Part shown: positions 1 through 9,337 of the stretch, in pieces | How positions within the stretch are numbered: the first letter of the stretch is position 1 | How the letters are laid out: each line of letters starts with the position of its first letter | NCBI GenBank assembly: GCA_009746045.1 | Contig: RPFO01001400.1 | Location: 370,001 to 392,500 of the forward strand | DNA: 22,500 nt | Source: Mesostigma viride | Lineage: Eukaryota > Streptophyta > Mesostigmatophyceae > Mesostigmatales > Mesostigmataceae | Reading direction: 5' to 3' | Notes under the pieces: model-generated | Database searches by the model: none | Seen by the model: the letters and a program-made list of their open reading frames with translations, nothing else | Told to the model about the DNA's origin: nothing | Position numbers and translations under genes: made by a program

Positions 1-1
1 A

Positions 2-1118
2 TATGCTGAAGGAGCCCCTTACGAACCGTTAGTGGCCGCACGCTTGGCTTTGCCTGGTCCGGGGGAAGGTGGCCAAGTGGATGTGCTGAACTTACTACCC
101 CCCTCTTGGGGAGCAATTTTGAATGATGAGAGTAGGATGGTACGGACGCTGAGCCCAGCAGAGCGGATCTTGCAGAAGTCGATGCGGATCTCGCGGGGGT
201 GTAGCATGGAGGAGTTCGCGCGGGTTTGCACGGTGTGTGTGGAGAGGGGGATTTTGGGTGGATTTTTTGAGGAGGAGCCGCCTATGGTGAACGGTACTTT
301 TGGGGTCGGAAAGCCCGACGGCCGTATACGGCTGATTGTGGACAACCGGCGTGGCAACATGCCACTACCAGATCCTATGCCCGCTTTTTTACCACACCTT
401 GGCGTGATTTGCGATTTGCCCACGCGCGCTGGGGAGGATGTTTTTGGGGGCGTATCAGATTTGGATTCGTACTACAACAGACTCCGCCTGCCAGTTTGGA
501 TGCGGCGGTACTGTGCGTGGATGCCGGTGTGGTCGGATCTGGTGGGCCTGAGTGGGGCTCGTCGGAAGGTGTGGCCGTGGATGTTGTGCTGGCCAATGGG
601 CAACAAGCTGGCCGTCGCGTGGCCCAGTGTGTGCATCAGTCTGTGTTGTACCGCTGTGGCCCCAAGCCGCCGTTGGAGGCTAGTCGTGGGCTGAGCATCA
701 ACATGTCCGCGCTGATCCTGGTGGCGGAGGCCAACGAGGCGGGGGAGACCGTCCGGCTGAGGCTGGAGGAGGACCCTGCTGCGCCCTTGGCGCCCTCGCC
801 GTGCTTCGAATCTCGGCAGGATCTGGAAGGTATGCATGCTGTGACGATCGATGACCTCCATTTCACCCACTGTGCGTCGGTGGATGGGGTGAATCAGCAG
901 CTAGATCGTGTTCAGGCTGCCTACGCCGCTGTTGGGCTGGTGCAGAAGTCTGACAAGGTGGTACGGGCGACAGCAGAGCAGACTGGTGTGCAGGCGGTGG
1001 GGGTCATTCACCAAAGAGATGGTGACGTGGTGCCTGTTCCTGAGCGTGTGGTGGCAGTTATCGCGCTACTCATAGAATCTTAGATCGCGGGTTTACATAC
1101 TACCGCGAACTTAGTTCT
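2..1118 (+). pseudogene. Reverse transcriptase domain of DIRS-like element (frameshifted)
   Basis: The frame is open from base 2, so the protein continues upstream of the window. RT signatures in order: FGVGKPDGRIRLIVDNRR (about 301-351) is the template-grip region; SDLDSYYNRLRLP (about 457-495) carries the first catalytic Asp; PMGNKLAVA (about 593-619) is the next block; after a frame change near 605-622 the match continues as VAQCVHQSVLYRCG; AVTIDDLHF (about 838-864) is the active-site box with two Asp, with Thr where Tyr is usual. The second frame ends at a TAG at 1081-1083, and the homologous protein resumes in a third frame as LGKWVWMHLLCRPMLSV from about 1122. At least two indels separate these blocks. 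The DIRS-type assignment rests on the downstream RNase H and YR. Confidence 0.8.
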
Positions 1119-1843
1119 GTGCTTGGGAAGTGGGTGTGGATGCATCTGCTGTGCCGCCCCATGCTTTCGGTGTGGTCTGAGACGTACCGGCTGCTAGCAG
1201 CCATGAATGCCTCCCTGCCTGGGCGCCGCTGGCGCCTCCCTGCGGGGGCCCGCCAGGAGCTTCAGGCGGCGATCGACCTGGCCCCCTTTTTGAGGGCGGC
1301 CAGGGCCCGGCCCCTTTCTGACCGGGTCGTCGCAAGTGATGCGAGCGGCTCCGGCGGTGGGGTGGTCTACAGGGACCTGCCTGGGGCCGATTGTGCCCGG
1401 CTGGCGACCCGGCGCGAAGCGCGGGGGTGGCGGACGACAGCTTTAACGTCTGGGGAGGACTGGGACCTGGAGCGCATGGAGGAGGGGGACTACAGCCTGC
1501 TGGATAGTGGCCACTGGCGTACGGCACTGTCCTACCGGTGGCGGGGGCAGCCTAACCACATCAACGTCAAGGAGGCGATTGCTGCGACACAGGGGGTCGA
1601 GTGGTCGTGCCGGACCAAGGCGTGTCGGGTAAGCGAGTCGTCCGGCTCGTAGACTCCAGTGCTGTGGTGGGGGCGTTTGTCAGAGGGCGGTCGTCTTCCT
1701 ACCGCCTCAACCAGCTGGTTCGGCGCTACTGCGCTCTGTCACTGGCTGGCGACATGCAGAGCCACTGGGTCTGGGTGGCTACCGACCACAACCCAGCTGA
1801 CAAGGCCAGTCGGCGTGGCGCTTGGGTTCCTGACTTGACCCGG
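1119..1843 (+). pseudogene. RNase H domain of DIRS-like element (one internal frameshift)
   Basis: The segment in frame 3 has VVASDASGSGGGVVYRD, with the probable first catalytic Asp at 1338-1340, and VKEAIAA (about 1566-1586), supplying the acidic residue of the second box. Near 1600-1620 the frame changes, and frame 2 then reads RVVRLVDSSAVVGAFVRG (Asp at 1652-1654) and WVATDHNPADKASRRG, the closing Asp box. This D-E-D-D series is the RNase H fold used by RT elements to remove RNA from the hybrid. The frame-3 stretch stops at 1650-1652, inside the VDSS codons of the other frame, so the break is clear. The domain runs straight into a 2A-like motif at 1844. Confidence 0.75.
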
Positions 1844-1873
1844 TGTGGTGACGTGCATCCCAACCCTGGGCCT
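1844..1873 (+). other. 2A-like ribosome-skipping motif CGDVHPNPGP
   Basis: Directly readable in the same frame as the RNase H block: Cys-Gly-Asp-Val-His-Pro-Asn-Pro-Gly-Pro. The 2A consensus is D-V/I-E-x-N-P-G-P; this one has His in place of Glu, a variant known from 2A-like sequences of cellular retrotransposons. Skipping would fall between Gly (1868-1870) and Pro (1871-1873). It lies between the end of RNase H and the start of the recombinase, exactly where a polyprotein would be split. Activity is inferred from the motif; the upstream residues that tune 2A activity (about 20) cannot be judged by eye. Confidence 0.75.
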
Positions 1874-2807
1874 GAGGGGGCGCGACGCCCTCGGGACTTG
1901 GCACTTTTGGAGGGCACAGTCAACCCTGTGTCTACCTTGCCAGCGTACCGCGTGCGGCGGCTGTCTACGTGGCGTGGGCGCCACCTGGCCCTGTCGACCC
2001 AGCTGACGCGGAAGCCATTTTCTGTGAGTGGATTTCTGCTGTCTACCATGCCAGAGGCGGGCGGGGGCGTACCTTATGCCAGCATGCCAAGGCCTGTCTG
2101 CACCTGTACTACCCCGACATTGTTCGGAATTGGGTACTGGCGGACCGCCTGCTAGCAGGTTGGCAGCGGCTTGTTCCGGCTGTCAGCCCTCCGCCTATGC
2201 CCTGGCGCCTTTGCTATTTCACTGCCCTGTTGCTAGTTTCACGTCGACAGGTGCATTTGAGTGCGTTGATTATTATTGCTTTCCAGCAGTATTTACGCAT
2301 TAGCGAGGCGCTAGGGCTGCGGGTTCGGGATGTGGCTCATCCCGGCCACCCCCTTCTCGAGCCAGGGCCCATGGTCGGTGCCCTTGTGCTGCGCAACCCC
2401 AAAACTGCGCAGGGGGCGGCCCAGCACGTCCTCGTCCGGGATCCACTTTCTTTGTGGCTCCTGCGACGTCTGACGGCTGGCCAGCCCCCGGATGCACTCC
2501 TCTTTCGGGCTTAACGTACAGCCAGGCTAGGCAGCAGTGGGAGGCTGTGCAGGCCCGCATGGGCATCCCAGGGATGTTTTCTTTTCACAGCCTCCGGCAT
2601 GGGGGGGCGACGCACGACGCCATCGCTGGCGAGTCGCCGGAGGCCATCCAGCTGCGCGGCCGGTGGGCTTCGGCCCTCTCGGTCACGCGCTACATTGGCC
2701 TCCACCGCAGCCTCCTGGGGCGCGACATCCCACCCGCCCTCTGGGCTCAGGCCCTGGGTTTTGACCCAGCGGCTTTCCGGCGCCACTTCGGTGGCGTCGA
2801 GTATTGA
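1874..2807 (+). pseudogene. Tyrosine recombinase of DIRS-like element (frameshifted, catalytic residues present)
   Basis: The likely integration enzyme of the retrotransposon. From the 2A motif the frame-2 reading continues to about 1970; the N-terminal helical part is then in frame 1 (DAEAIFCEWISAVYHARG onward), and the last part is in frame 3 after a frame change near 2505-2520. The catalytic set is all there: Arg in YLRISEALGL (2296-2298), the H-x-x-R-H box as HSLRHGGA (2586-2600), Trp in RGRWAS (2664-2666) and the nucleophile Tyr in TRYIGLH (2691-2693). The protein ends at a TGA at 2805-2807. Two indels break the reading frame, so this copy should be dead although no catalytic residue is lost. 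Confidence 0.82.
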
Positions 2808-3238
2808 CGTCCTCCTGTCTTTATCTCTCGTCTTTTAGCTATCAACTGACCTCACCCTTGTGTGGGAGGTCAGGGGGGAAATGGTTTAACTAACCCGAGG
2901 GTGAACCTGGGTTGGGACAAAGTACCCCCATAGCTAGGTAGTTTTAAGTTTTCTTTTTTGCATGTCCTACGTATTTTCGGCTGTTAGCCATGTAAGGAGA
3001 TGTGGGTAGAGCAGGGGCACAGCTGCTGTGGGCTGGCCCTGCACATTCACATAGTGTGCTCACCCTAGCATACAGATGGCCGTGTTGCCATCTGGTAGAC
3101 ATGTCTGTGTTATTCCACCGTATAGAGCTAGCCGGCACACATATTGTAATAACTATTTGATGTTTTGTGGTGATCATGCATGCAAAGCAAAGCAAGGCCG
3201 GCCAGAAATGGATTTGGTGAGCTATGCTCATTTCCTTA
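2808..3238. other. Non-coding 3' tail of DIRS-like element and flank
   Basis: No coding region is supported. An 8-bp stem (2846-2853 with 2866-2873, about 12-nt loop) and a nearby AACCC...GGGTT pair (about 2890-2915) could form hairpins in the element's 3' untranslated region. The split or inverted terminal repeats expected of DIRS-like elements cannot be recognised without the 5' end. From about 2950 the sequence is ordinary mixed-composition DNA. Confidence 0.4.
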
Positions 3239-4176
3239 AGTGTATTAAAAAACAACTCTCTGCTTGGGCGCGGGTAGTTCCGGTGGGGCGCGGGTGGTTC
3301 CGGTGGCAAAACGCAGGGGAAGTGGCGCGGGGGGGGGAGCGGCCTCTGAGAAGTAAGGAATACTAAGCGAAAATGCTTGGGCGCGGGTAGTTCCGGTGGC
3401 AAAACGCAGGGGAAGTGGCGCGGGGGGGGGGGGAGCGGCCTCTGAGAAGTAAGGAATACTAAGCGAAAATGCTTGGGCGCGGGTAGTTCCGGTGGCAAAA
3501 CGCAGGGGAAGTGGCGCGGGGGGGGGAGCGGCCTCTGAGAAGTAAGGAGTACTAATACTAAGCGAAAATGCTTGGGCGCGGGTAGTTCCGGTGGCAAAAC
3601 GCAGGGGAAGTGGCGCGGGGGGGGGGGAGCGGCCTCTGAGAGGTAAGGAATACTAAGCGAAAATGCCACGTAGGGGCACAAAGAGAGACTGAACTGAATC
3701 GTACTGAGTTACCGCGAATGAGGGGAAGAAGGGCTAGGGGAGGGAAAGGAGTAGCGACGAATCGAGTGAACTGGAGACGAAAATGGGTCGTGGGGTGCCC
3801 GGAGCTGAGCTGTTCGAAGAGACGGGAAGACTCCTCGGGCTTGGGGGAGGATGAGAGTAGCAGCGAATAGAAGGAAAGGGAAAGTGTATTAAAAAACAAC
3901 TCTCTGCTTGGAGTTCCGGTGAAAAACGCAGGGGAAGTGGCGCGGGGCGGGTAGTTCCGGTGGCAAACGCAGGGGAAGTGGCGCGGGGGGGGTAGTTCCG
4001 GTGGCAAACGCAGGGGAAGTGGCGCGGGGGGGGGGGAGCGGCCTCTGAGAAGTAAGGAATACTGAGCGAAAATGCCACGTAGGGGCACAAAGAGAGACTG
4101 AACTGAATCGTACTGAGTTACCGCGAATGAGGGGAAGAAGGGCTAGGGGAGGGAAAGGAGTAGTATAACGCAGGGG
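3239..4176. repeat. G-rich tandem / higher-order repeat block, left part
   Basis: Four tandem units begin with cttgggcgcgggtagttcc at 3263, 3376, 3472 and 3571 (spacing 113, 96, 99), each with acgcaggggaagtggcgcgg, a run of 7-12 G, and gcggcctctgagaagtaagg. They are followed by a segment beginning gccacgtaggggcacaaag (about 3665 and 4074). The start motif gtgtattaaaaaacaactc occurs at about 3239 and 3885, so the block is itself a duplicated higher-order unit. Long Pro/Arg-rich antisense reading frames here only reflect the G-rich repeat. The right half resumes after the LINE. Confidence 0.85.
4163..4176 (+). repeat. Target-site duplication of LINE, left copy
   Basis: gtataacgcagggg is identical to 9338-9351, directly after the poly(A) run. 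With the preceding A it could be 15 bp. It defines the 5' end of the LINE at 4177. Confidence 0.92.
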
Positions 4177-4799
4177 CTGAATCTAAACGCGAAACAAAGG
4201 GCAGATTCGGATTCAGCACGAAAAGGTACGTCTAGCCATCTCTTCTGAGGGGCGGAACAGCTAGCCGTCACTTGAAACGTGTGGGTAGAAGGAGCAGGCC
4301 TTACGAAATTCGTAAGTCCGCCCCTCGCCTCACTGTTTCTCGTGACGGCTACCCCATTATGGCATTCGGTCAGTGAGCCACGGCTCGGATTCGAAAACCC
4401 ATCGGCAGGATGGACTAGGCCTGGGCCCCTCCACCTGGGTGGGCGAGTAGTCTCCTTGGAGCGTGACCTCCTGTACCCTCGGTTACCCTTTCACAGGCGC
4501 AATGACTATGGAATAGTTATCGCCACACCAGGTGATCCGCTATCACCAAGACACCTCCATAACGACTTTTCTCAATACCTGCTGCCATTACCCAAACGTG
4601 GGTGTAATGCAGCCTTTCCAATCGCTTTGGTTCTGCTCACAGCACACTGCACAGTAGGTCTCTCTTTTAATGACTATCTCACGCCCACGCCCTGTGCATG
4701 TTGTGCCGTGTCTTTCACCTTTCGCAGGTCCAATCTCACCACGCCATGGGGACCTACACGGAACCTACCCGGCCTGGTCCGCTGGAGCCCTGCAATGAC
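4177..4799 (+). other. LINE 5' untranslated region (possible internal promoter)
   Basis: 623 bp between the target-site duplication and the preferred ATG at 4800. A reading frame is open over 4279-4803 but has no usable ATG, no zinc knuckle and no recognisable domain, so I do not call an ORF1. Its TGA (4801-4803) overlaps the ATG at 4800-4802. In active LINEs this region often holds an internal promoter; none can be pinned down here. Confidence 0.55.
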
Positions 4800-7700
4800 A
4801 TGAGTCAACTAACACTGGTATCGTGGAATGTCAGGGGGCTGAACACATACGGGTCACACACACCAGGGCAGGGACAGCGAATACCTCGCACACGAGAATT
4901 AGCAAATGCATTACACAACTTGCTCGAGCGCTACGTGGGCCCCTCGCATGAAATTTGGATAGGACTGCAGGAACATAAAATCCAAGAAGCTGCCACACGC
5001 ACCGCCCTTAGAGCTGCTAGAGCACTTGCACCTAGGACAGTTCACCGTTGGGCATGGGCACGCGGTACACAAGGGGGCACTGCCCTCATTCAATACCGTA
5101 AACCTCCCAACCCTACGCTGACATGCCAGGACTGGGCTATAGCTACCGACACAGCGGAGGCTAGATGGCAGGGCCGTTGGACGCGGCAGTCCATTACATG
5201 GGCAGGAAATAAGGGATACATTATTAGTGTATATGCCCCAACCGAGCCAACGGATCAAGCCTCATTCTACCCTTCCCTCTTCAAAATGGCCGCTGACCTT
5301 ATCTCACAGGGGTTCGAAATTGCGTTGATGGGCGATTTCAATATAGACCTGGATGAACACCCCCCTATACGCACAGCGGCCTTCAGTAAACAGATCATGG
5401 ACCTGAACTTACAGGATGTCATCCGCTCACGAGACCACGGGCCCACTTGGCTGGCCACACGTTTAAATGTACGCACTACTCGTCGTCTTGATAAAATCTA
5501 CATCACACCCGCATGGGCGGACCTAGTTTGCTACGCATCGGTCGACCGTTCTGTTAATTTTTCTGATCACTACCCACTCATCGTTACCCTTGCCCATCAC
5601 ACCAACTCCGCCCGGGGCCCCGGCATTCCCCGCTTAAACAAACACCTACTCGCGGACGATAAGTACTACCTTGAGATCATGACACGCTGGCAGTCGTGGA
5701 GAGCCAGCAAGGGTAGCTACACAGACTGCTGCAGCTGGATGCAGGAGGGCCTAGCTAACATTCTAGAATTTTCCCAACTGTATTCACAAAATATCCGCCG
5801 CCAGAAAGGACAGGACTATCGGTACTACCAACGCATAGTGAATAAACTCCAAGCGAAGCCTACCCTGTATCAATCGGAACTAACAAAACTTCAAAGAGCT
5901 CAGACCGAACTTGACAAACTACGTTTCGAGCGTCACACATTAGCACTAGACTCAGAAAATCTGTGGTGGCACCAGGTAGGAGAAAGAATGACCAAAGAGT
6001 TCTTTGCTCTGATTCCTACCCCTAAAGCTCACTCCTCTATCACGGAAATCCAAGACGAACACGGCAGCCACCGAGACATCACCTCCATACTACAGAGTGG
6101 TCACCGTTACTACTCAGCTCTCTTTCTAAACGAACCCCATCCTGACTCATCTGCAGCCATGCAAAAAATCCTACATGCCATTCCCCGTCGCCTTACACCA
6201 GCTCAACAGCAGGAACTCGATCAAATCCCCTCCATGGAAGAGGCCACAACAGCTATGGAACACATCAAAACCGGTAGCGCCCCCGGGGTCGACGGTCTGC
6301 CTATTGAATTCTGGAAAACGTTCTGGTCCCTTCTACACATAGATTTCTACGAATGTATTCTTGAAATTTGGCGGCACGGTAAGGTGAGCGGCAGATGGGC
6401 TGAATCTGCGCTTATCTTACTGTACAAAAAAGGAGACAAGACTCTATGGAAAAACTACCGCCCAATCCGTCTCCTTACGGTAGCGTACAAAATCATCAGT
6501 AAAATAATCCAACGACGCTTATACACCGTCCTAGACTTCCTCATTGGTCCGGAGCAAGTGGGCTTTAGGGCCAATCTCCACATCAACGACAGCATTACCC
6601 TCATCATGGACATTGTGGAAAAAGCCTGGCGCGACGATATAGAGGGTTTCATATTGTTTTGGGATTTTGAAAAAGCCTTTGACCGTATGTGCTGGGAATA
6701 CCTAGAACACATTCTAACCGCACTAGGATTTGGCCCACAACTCATGACCGTCATTATGGGTATGATCAAATCCCTGGCTTGGTATTTACTAATAGACGGA
6801 CACAAGTCAGCGACCGGCGCTAGCTCACGATCGCTACCACAAGGAGATTGCATGTCCCCTATTCTATTTCTCTTGGCCCACGCAGGACTCTACTGGCTAC
6901 ACCAGAACGATCCTCGCATTCGGGGCTTCCCGACAGGTAACGGTAAAGGTATATTCCAAACGGCTTATGTGGATGACACAACAAATGTTTGTATCTCTCT
7001 GCCTGAAGTGCATGCTGTCATGGATAATATCACTACCTATTCTGTTGCCACACAACAACGATGCAATGTGCTCAAGTCCACGGGACTGCATATCGGCAAA
7101 ACCAACACCCTACGCTACGCCCTCCCCAACCTGGCTGTGACCTGGGTCAAGCCGGGGGATCACCACCTTTTGCACAATTGTCCCATCGGCTGCACACCCG
7201 AGGGACGCTTGGCTGAACAACGTTCTTTCATGTATGATGAAACCAACCACGTGGGCAAGCTTGCAGGCGTTCTCCTTACCGCAGGGCGCTGGGGGGCCGT
7301 CCACCGCATGAGCCTACGAGGGCGAACCCTGATCGTCAACCAACTGTTGTTCTCTAAGGTCTTGTATTATTGCCAAGCACACCCACCCAATGATGCCACC
7401 ACACAGCTCATCCAACGCCTTGGCAGCAATTTTGTCTGGAAACAGAAAGGCTTAATCTCCCACACGGTCCACGGATGGATCAACAGAGAGATGTCCTTCA
7501 TGTCATGGGTGCACGGGGGCCTCGGGCTCCACAACATACAATGGCGTCTGTGGTCGCTGTATGCTAAACAAGTGATATCCGTTTTTATGGGCGTTAACAC
7601 ACACCCTGGCTGCATGCTTGCACGTGAAACGCTAGCCTCTCTTTCCACCCATGCTAGTGGCACCTCGTGGCAACTGGGGGCGGGCATACTGGGCAGCACC

Positions 7701-9206
7701 CTTATTTCGTACAAAGGACTCCCATGGTATTGGCAGCGCATATGGACAGGTTACAATAAGCTCAAGCCGGGTCGCCTAGTCTTTCCTACTACTAGAGAGG
7801 AGGTGGCACGGCAGCCACTCTTTTTTAATGACTTAATCACAGACGCTACTAACAAGCCCCTGGGCACTCTCCACGGACACAACCCGTATGATGGCTTTCT
7901 GCGCGCGTCACCGCCGATTGTCAGGGTGCTGGACCTCTACCTGGGGCACGGCGCTGCGTACCGACGGCTCAGCTACGACGAGGTCAGCACTTGGGTCTCC
8001 CACATGCCCTCCCTGCAAGCGTGGCAAACTCTTATAAGTGCGATACCAGCGGCGTGGCATGCATTGATGACTGCCCCACGCAAGCCAATTATAACCGGCG
8101 ACTGGGTTAGCTTCTACGCCGACGGAGTCACGCCTGCGTGCAAGGGTTTAGTCGTGACGGTTCTGCCACCTGAGGGGCTCCAACTACAACTGCTGGACGC
8201 TATTTCTGGCCACAATGGGTGTCTGTATCAACTATCCACCTTATATGCGTACACGCCAGCTTCCCAGTGTCACCGCATACGCGTAGTCCCATGGTCTGTG
8301 CCAAGATCTTGCATGATCCAGCCGGACCCATTATCCCCGGTTGAGAGCATTACATGGCTACACGTGGGCAACACACGGCTCGATCTACTACATCTGGACC
8401 CGGTTGAATTTGGATGGGTCTTAACCAAGGGGGACATCAGAACCAGCAAATGTATCTTTGAGTACACCGCAGATTGGGGTTATGATATCTTGTTGCATAT
8501 GTACCATCAGCCCCACCCGGGCCGAGCCCGCTGGGGAATACATTGGCCGGGCTACACTTGGGTTAAGATGATTACCCTGGCGGTAGACCACCCTCTCGTG
8601 GACCGCAGGGCCACTGATGTACAACACCTTTTGATGCATAGGGCGATAGGGGTCTGCGCCATGCTCCACGAGCGTTTTGGTCATGATGCATCATGCCTGT
8701 GCACGCACCCTAGTGAAACCATTGAGCACAGGTTTCTTTACTGTAATCTCCCTGGGGTTTGGACGTGGCTCATTAACATCTGGGCCGCATGGACGGCATC
8801 GCCACCCACTCTCCCAATCAGCGTGCGTACCATCATTTTCGGTATTGCTGGCACACCAGGGTCCGAGCTTTCAGTTTCCCAAGCAGAATGGATATGGCTA
8901 CGCACTACTATGCTATACGCGATCTGGACCATACGCAACGAGACAGTCTTTAAGGTCCGCGAGGAGTATACCCGCGGCGGCGTAGTCCGGCGCTTTATAT
9001 ACCTATGGAATGCGGCTATGCGCCGCTACTGGCTGTTAGCTCAGGAACAACACAGGGTGTGGGACCCAGGGCCCAATAACGACAAGCCCAGCCCGCTCCA
9101 GCTTTTTCATGATCTACTGGGCCGTAATCAGGTATTCACCAGTATGCCTCATGGCGACATCACTCAGGTCCAATGGCTTCCCTGGTCTAATAACGCGCCC
9201 TATTAG
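4800..9206 (+). CDS. LINE ORF2-type polyprotein: endonuclease, reverse transcriptase, C-terminal zinc finger
   Basis: Carries out target-primed reverse transcription: the endonuclease nicks DNA and RT copies the element RNA from the nick. An in-frame ATG exists at 4698, but I prefer 4800 because the endonuclease starts right after it (MSQLTLVSWNVRGLN). Numbering from 4698, endonuclease residues are N44 (SWN), E92 (GLQEHK), D213/N215 (GDFN), D265 (RRLDKIYI) and S289-D290-H291 (SDH), a complete set. RT shows GSAPGVDGLP, NYRPIRLL, FWDFEKAFD (D656), LPQGDCMSP and AYVDDT (D759, D760). A CLC-x8-H-x4-C finger (C1333, C1335, H1344, C1349) resembles the zf-RVT domain of plant-type LINEs. There is no stop or frameshift, so it may still be functional. 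The ~500 residues between RT and the finger are not assigned. Confidence 0.93.
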   Translation: MSQLTLVSWNVRGLNTYGSHTPGQGQRIPRTRELANALHNLLERYVGPSHEIWIGLQEHKIQEAATRTALRAARALAPRTVHRWAWARGTQGGTALIQYRKPPNPTLTCQDWAIATDTAEARWQGRWTRQSITWAGNKGYIISVYAPTEPTDQASFYPSLFKMAADLISQGFEIALMGDFNIDLDEHPPIRTAAFSKQIMDLNLQDVIRSRDHGPTWLATRLNVRTTRRLDKIYITPAWADLVCYASVDRSVNFSDHYPLIVTLAHHTNSARGPGIPRLNKHLLADDKYYLEIMTRWQSWRASKGSYTDCCSWMQEGLANILEFSQLYSQNIRRQKGQDYRYYQRIVNKLQAKPTLYQSELTKLQRAQTELDKLRFERHTLALDSENLWWHQVGERMTKEFFALIPTPKAHSSITEIQDEHGSHRDITSILQSGHRYYSALFLNEPHPDSSAAMQKILHAIPRRLTPAQQQELDQIPSMEEATTAMEHIKTGSAPGVDGLPIEFWKTFWSLLHIDFYECILEIWRHGKVSGRWAESALILLYKKGDKTLWKNYRPIRLLTVAYKIISKIIQRRLYTVLDFLIGPEQVGFRANLHINDSITLIMDIVEKAWRDDIEGFILFWDFEKAFDRMCWEYLEHILTALGFGPQLMTVIMGMIKSLAWYLLIDGHKSATGASSRSLPQGDCMSPILFLLAHAGLYWLHQNDPRIRGFPTGNGKGIFQTAYVDDTTNVCISLPEVHAVMDNITTYSVATQQRCNVLKSTGLHIGKTNTLRYALPNLAVTWVKPGDHHLLHNCPIGCTPEGRLAEQRSFMYDETNHVGKLAGVLLTAGRWGAVHRMSLRGRTLIVNQLLFSKVLYYCQAHPPNDATTQLIQRLGSNFVWKQKGLISHTVHGWINREMSFMSWVHGGLGLHNIQWRLWSLYAKQVISVFMGVNTHPGCMLARETLASLSTHASGTSWQLGAGILGSTLISYKGLPWYWQRIWTGYNKLKPGRLVFPTTREEVARQPLFFNDLITDATNKPLGTLHGHNPYDGFLRASPPIVRVLDLYLGHGAAYRRLSYDEVSTWVSHMPSLQAWQTLISAIPAAWHALMTAPRKPIITGDWVSFYADGVTPACKGLVVTVLPPEGLQLQLLDAISGHNGCLYQLSTLYAYTPASQCHRIRVVPWSVPRSCMIQPDPLSPVESITWLHVGNTRLDLLHLDPVEFGWVLTKGDIRTSKCIFEYTADWGYDILLHMYHQPHPGRARWGIHWPGYTWVKMITLAVDHPLVDRRATDVQHLLMHRAIGVCAMLHERFGHDASCLCTHPSETIEHRFLYCNLPGVWTWLINIWAAWTASPPTLPISVRTIIFGIAGTPGSELSVSQAEWIWLRTTMLYAIWTIRNETVFKVREEYTRGGVVRRFIYLWNAAMRRYWLLAQEQHRVWDPGPNNDKPSPLQLFHDLLGRNQVFTSMPHGDITQVQWLPWSNNAPY

Positions 9207-9302
9207 CCTTTCACCTGTCACCGCCACACGTGTGTGTGCCCACCTTCATTAGGATTCGCTGATACTCATTTCCCCTCTCACCTCTTTGGTCCATAATTGG
9301 CT

Positions 9303-9308
9303 AATAAA
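9303..9308 (+). promoter_or_regulatory. Polyadenylation signal AATAAA of the LINE
   Basis: AATAAA lies 17 bp upstream of the 12-A tail, the normal distance for a cleavage/polyadenylation signal, so the element likely supplies its own 3' end. Confidence 0.75.
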
Positions 9309-9337
9309 ATATACCCATTTCCCCGAAAAAAAAAAAA

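Larger units (their letters stand above)
1..2940 (+). mobile_element. DIRS-like (tyrosine-recombinase) retrotransposon, 5' truncated by window, decayed
   Basis: The order of recognisable modules is RT, RNase H, 2A-like motif, tyrosine recombinase, all on the plus strand, which is the pol layout of DIRS-like retrotransposons (these integrate by YR rather than a DDE integrase). No gag-like part and no 5' terminal repeat are visible because the window opens inside RT. The coding frame moves between at least six blocks (frames 2, 1, 3, 2, 1, 3), with changes near 605-622, 1084-1118, 1600-1620, 1965-1990 and 2505-2520, so this copy is not expected to make a full product. The 3' boundary is uncertain; I put it near 2940, after a short non-coding tail with hairpins. 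No methyltransferase-like domain is seen. Confidence 0.8.
4177..9337 (+). mobile_element. Full-length L1-like non-LTR retrotransposon (LINE)
   Basis: 5,161 bp bounded by a perfect 14-bp direct repeat (4163-4176 and 9338-9351), ending in 12 A's (9326-9337) preceded by AATAAA at 9303-9308. It encodes one long intact ORF with an apurinic-type endonuclease at the N-terminus, RT in the middle and a Cys/His finger near the C-terminus, the layout of L1-clade elements of the type common in plants and algae. An ORF1 (RNA-binding, zinc-knuckle) is not recognised in the 5' part. Perfect duplication, clean tail and open frame point to a recent insertion, into the G-rich repeat. Both flanks belong to the same repeat family, so the pre-insertion site can be inferred. 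Confidence 0.93.

Noticed and set aside
2944-4090. Pro-rich minus-strand frames (for example 2944-3681 and 3558-4088)
   Set aside because: They follow the G-rich tandem repeat antisense; frame length varies with G-run length, and repeated peptides reflect the DNA repeat.
4279-4803. LINE ORF1 of 174 codons
   Set aside because: No usable ATG, no zinc knuckle or coiled coil, and no recognisable domain; kept only as 5' UTR with a noted overlap.
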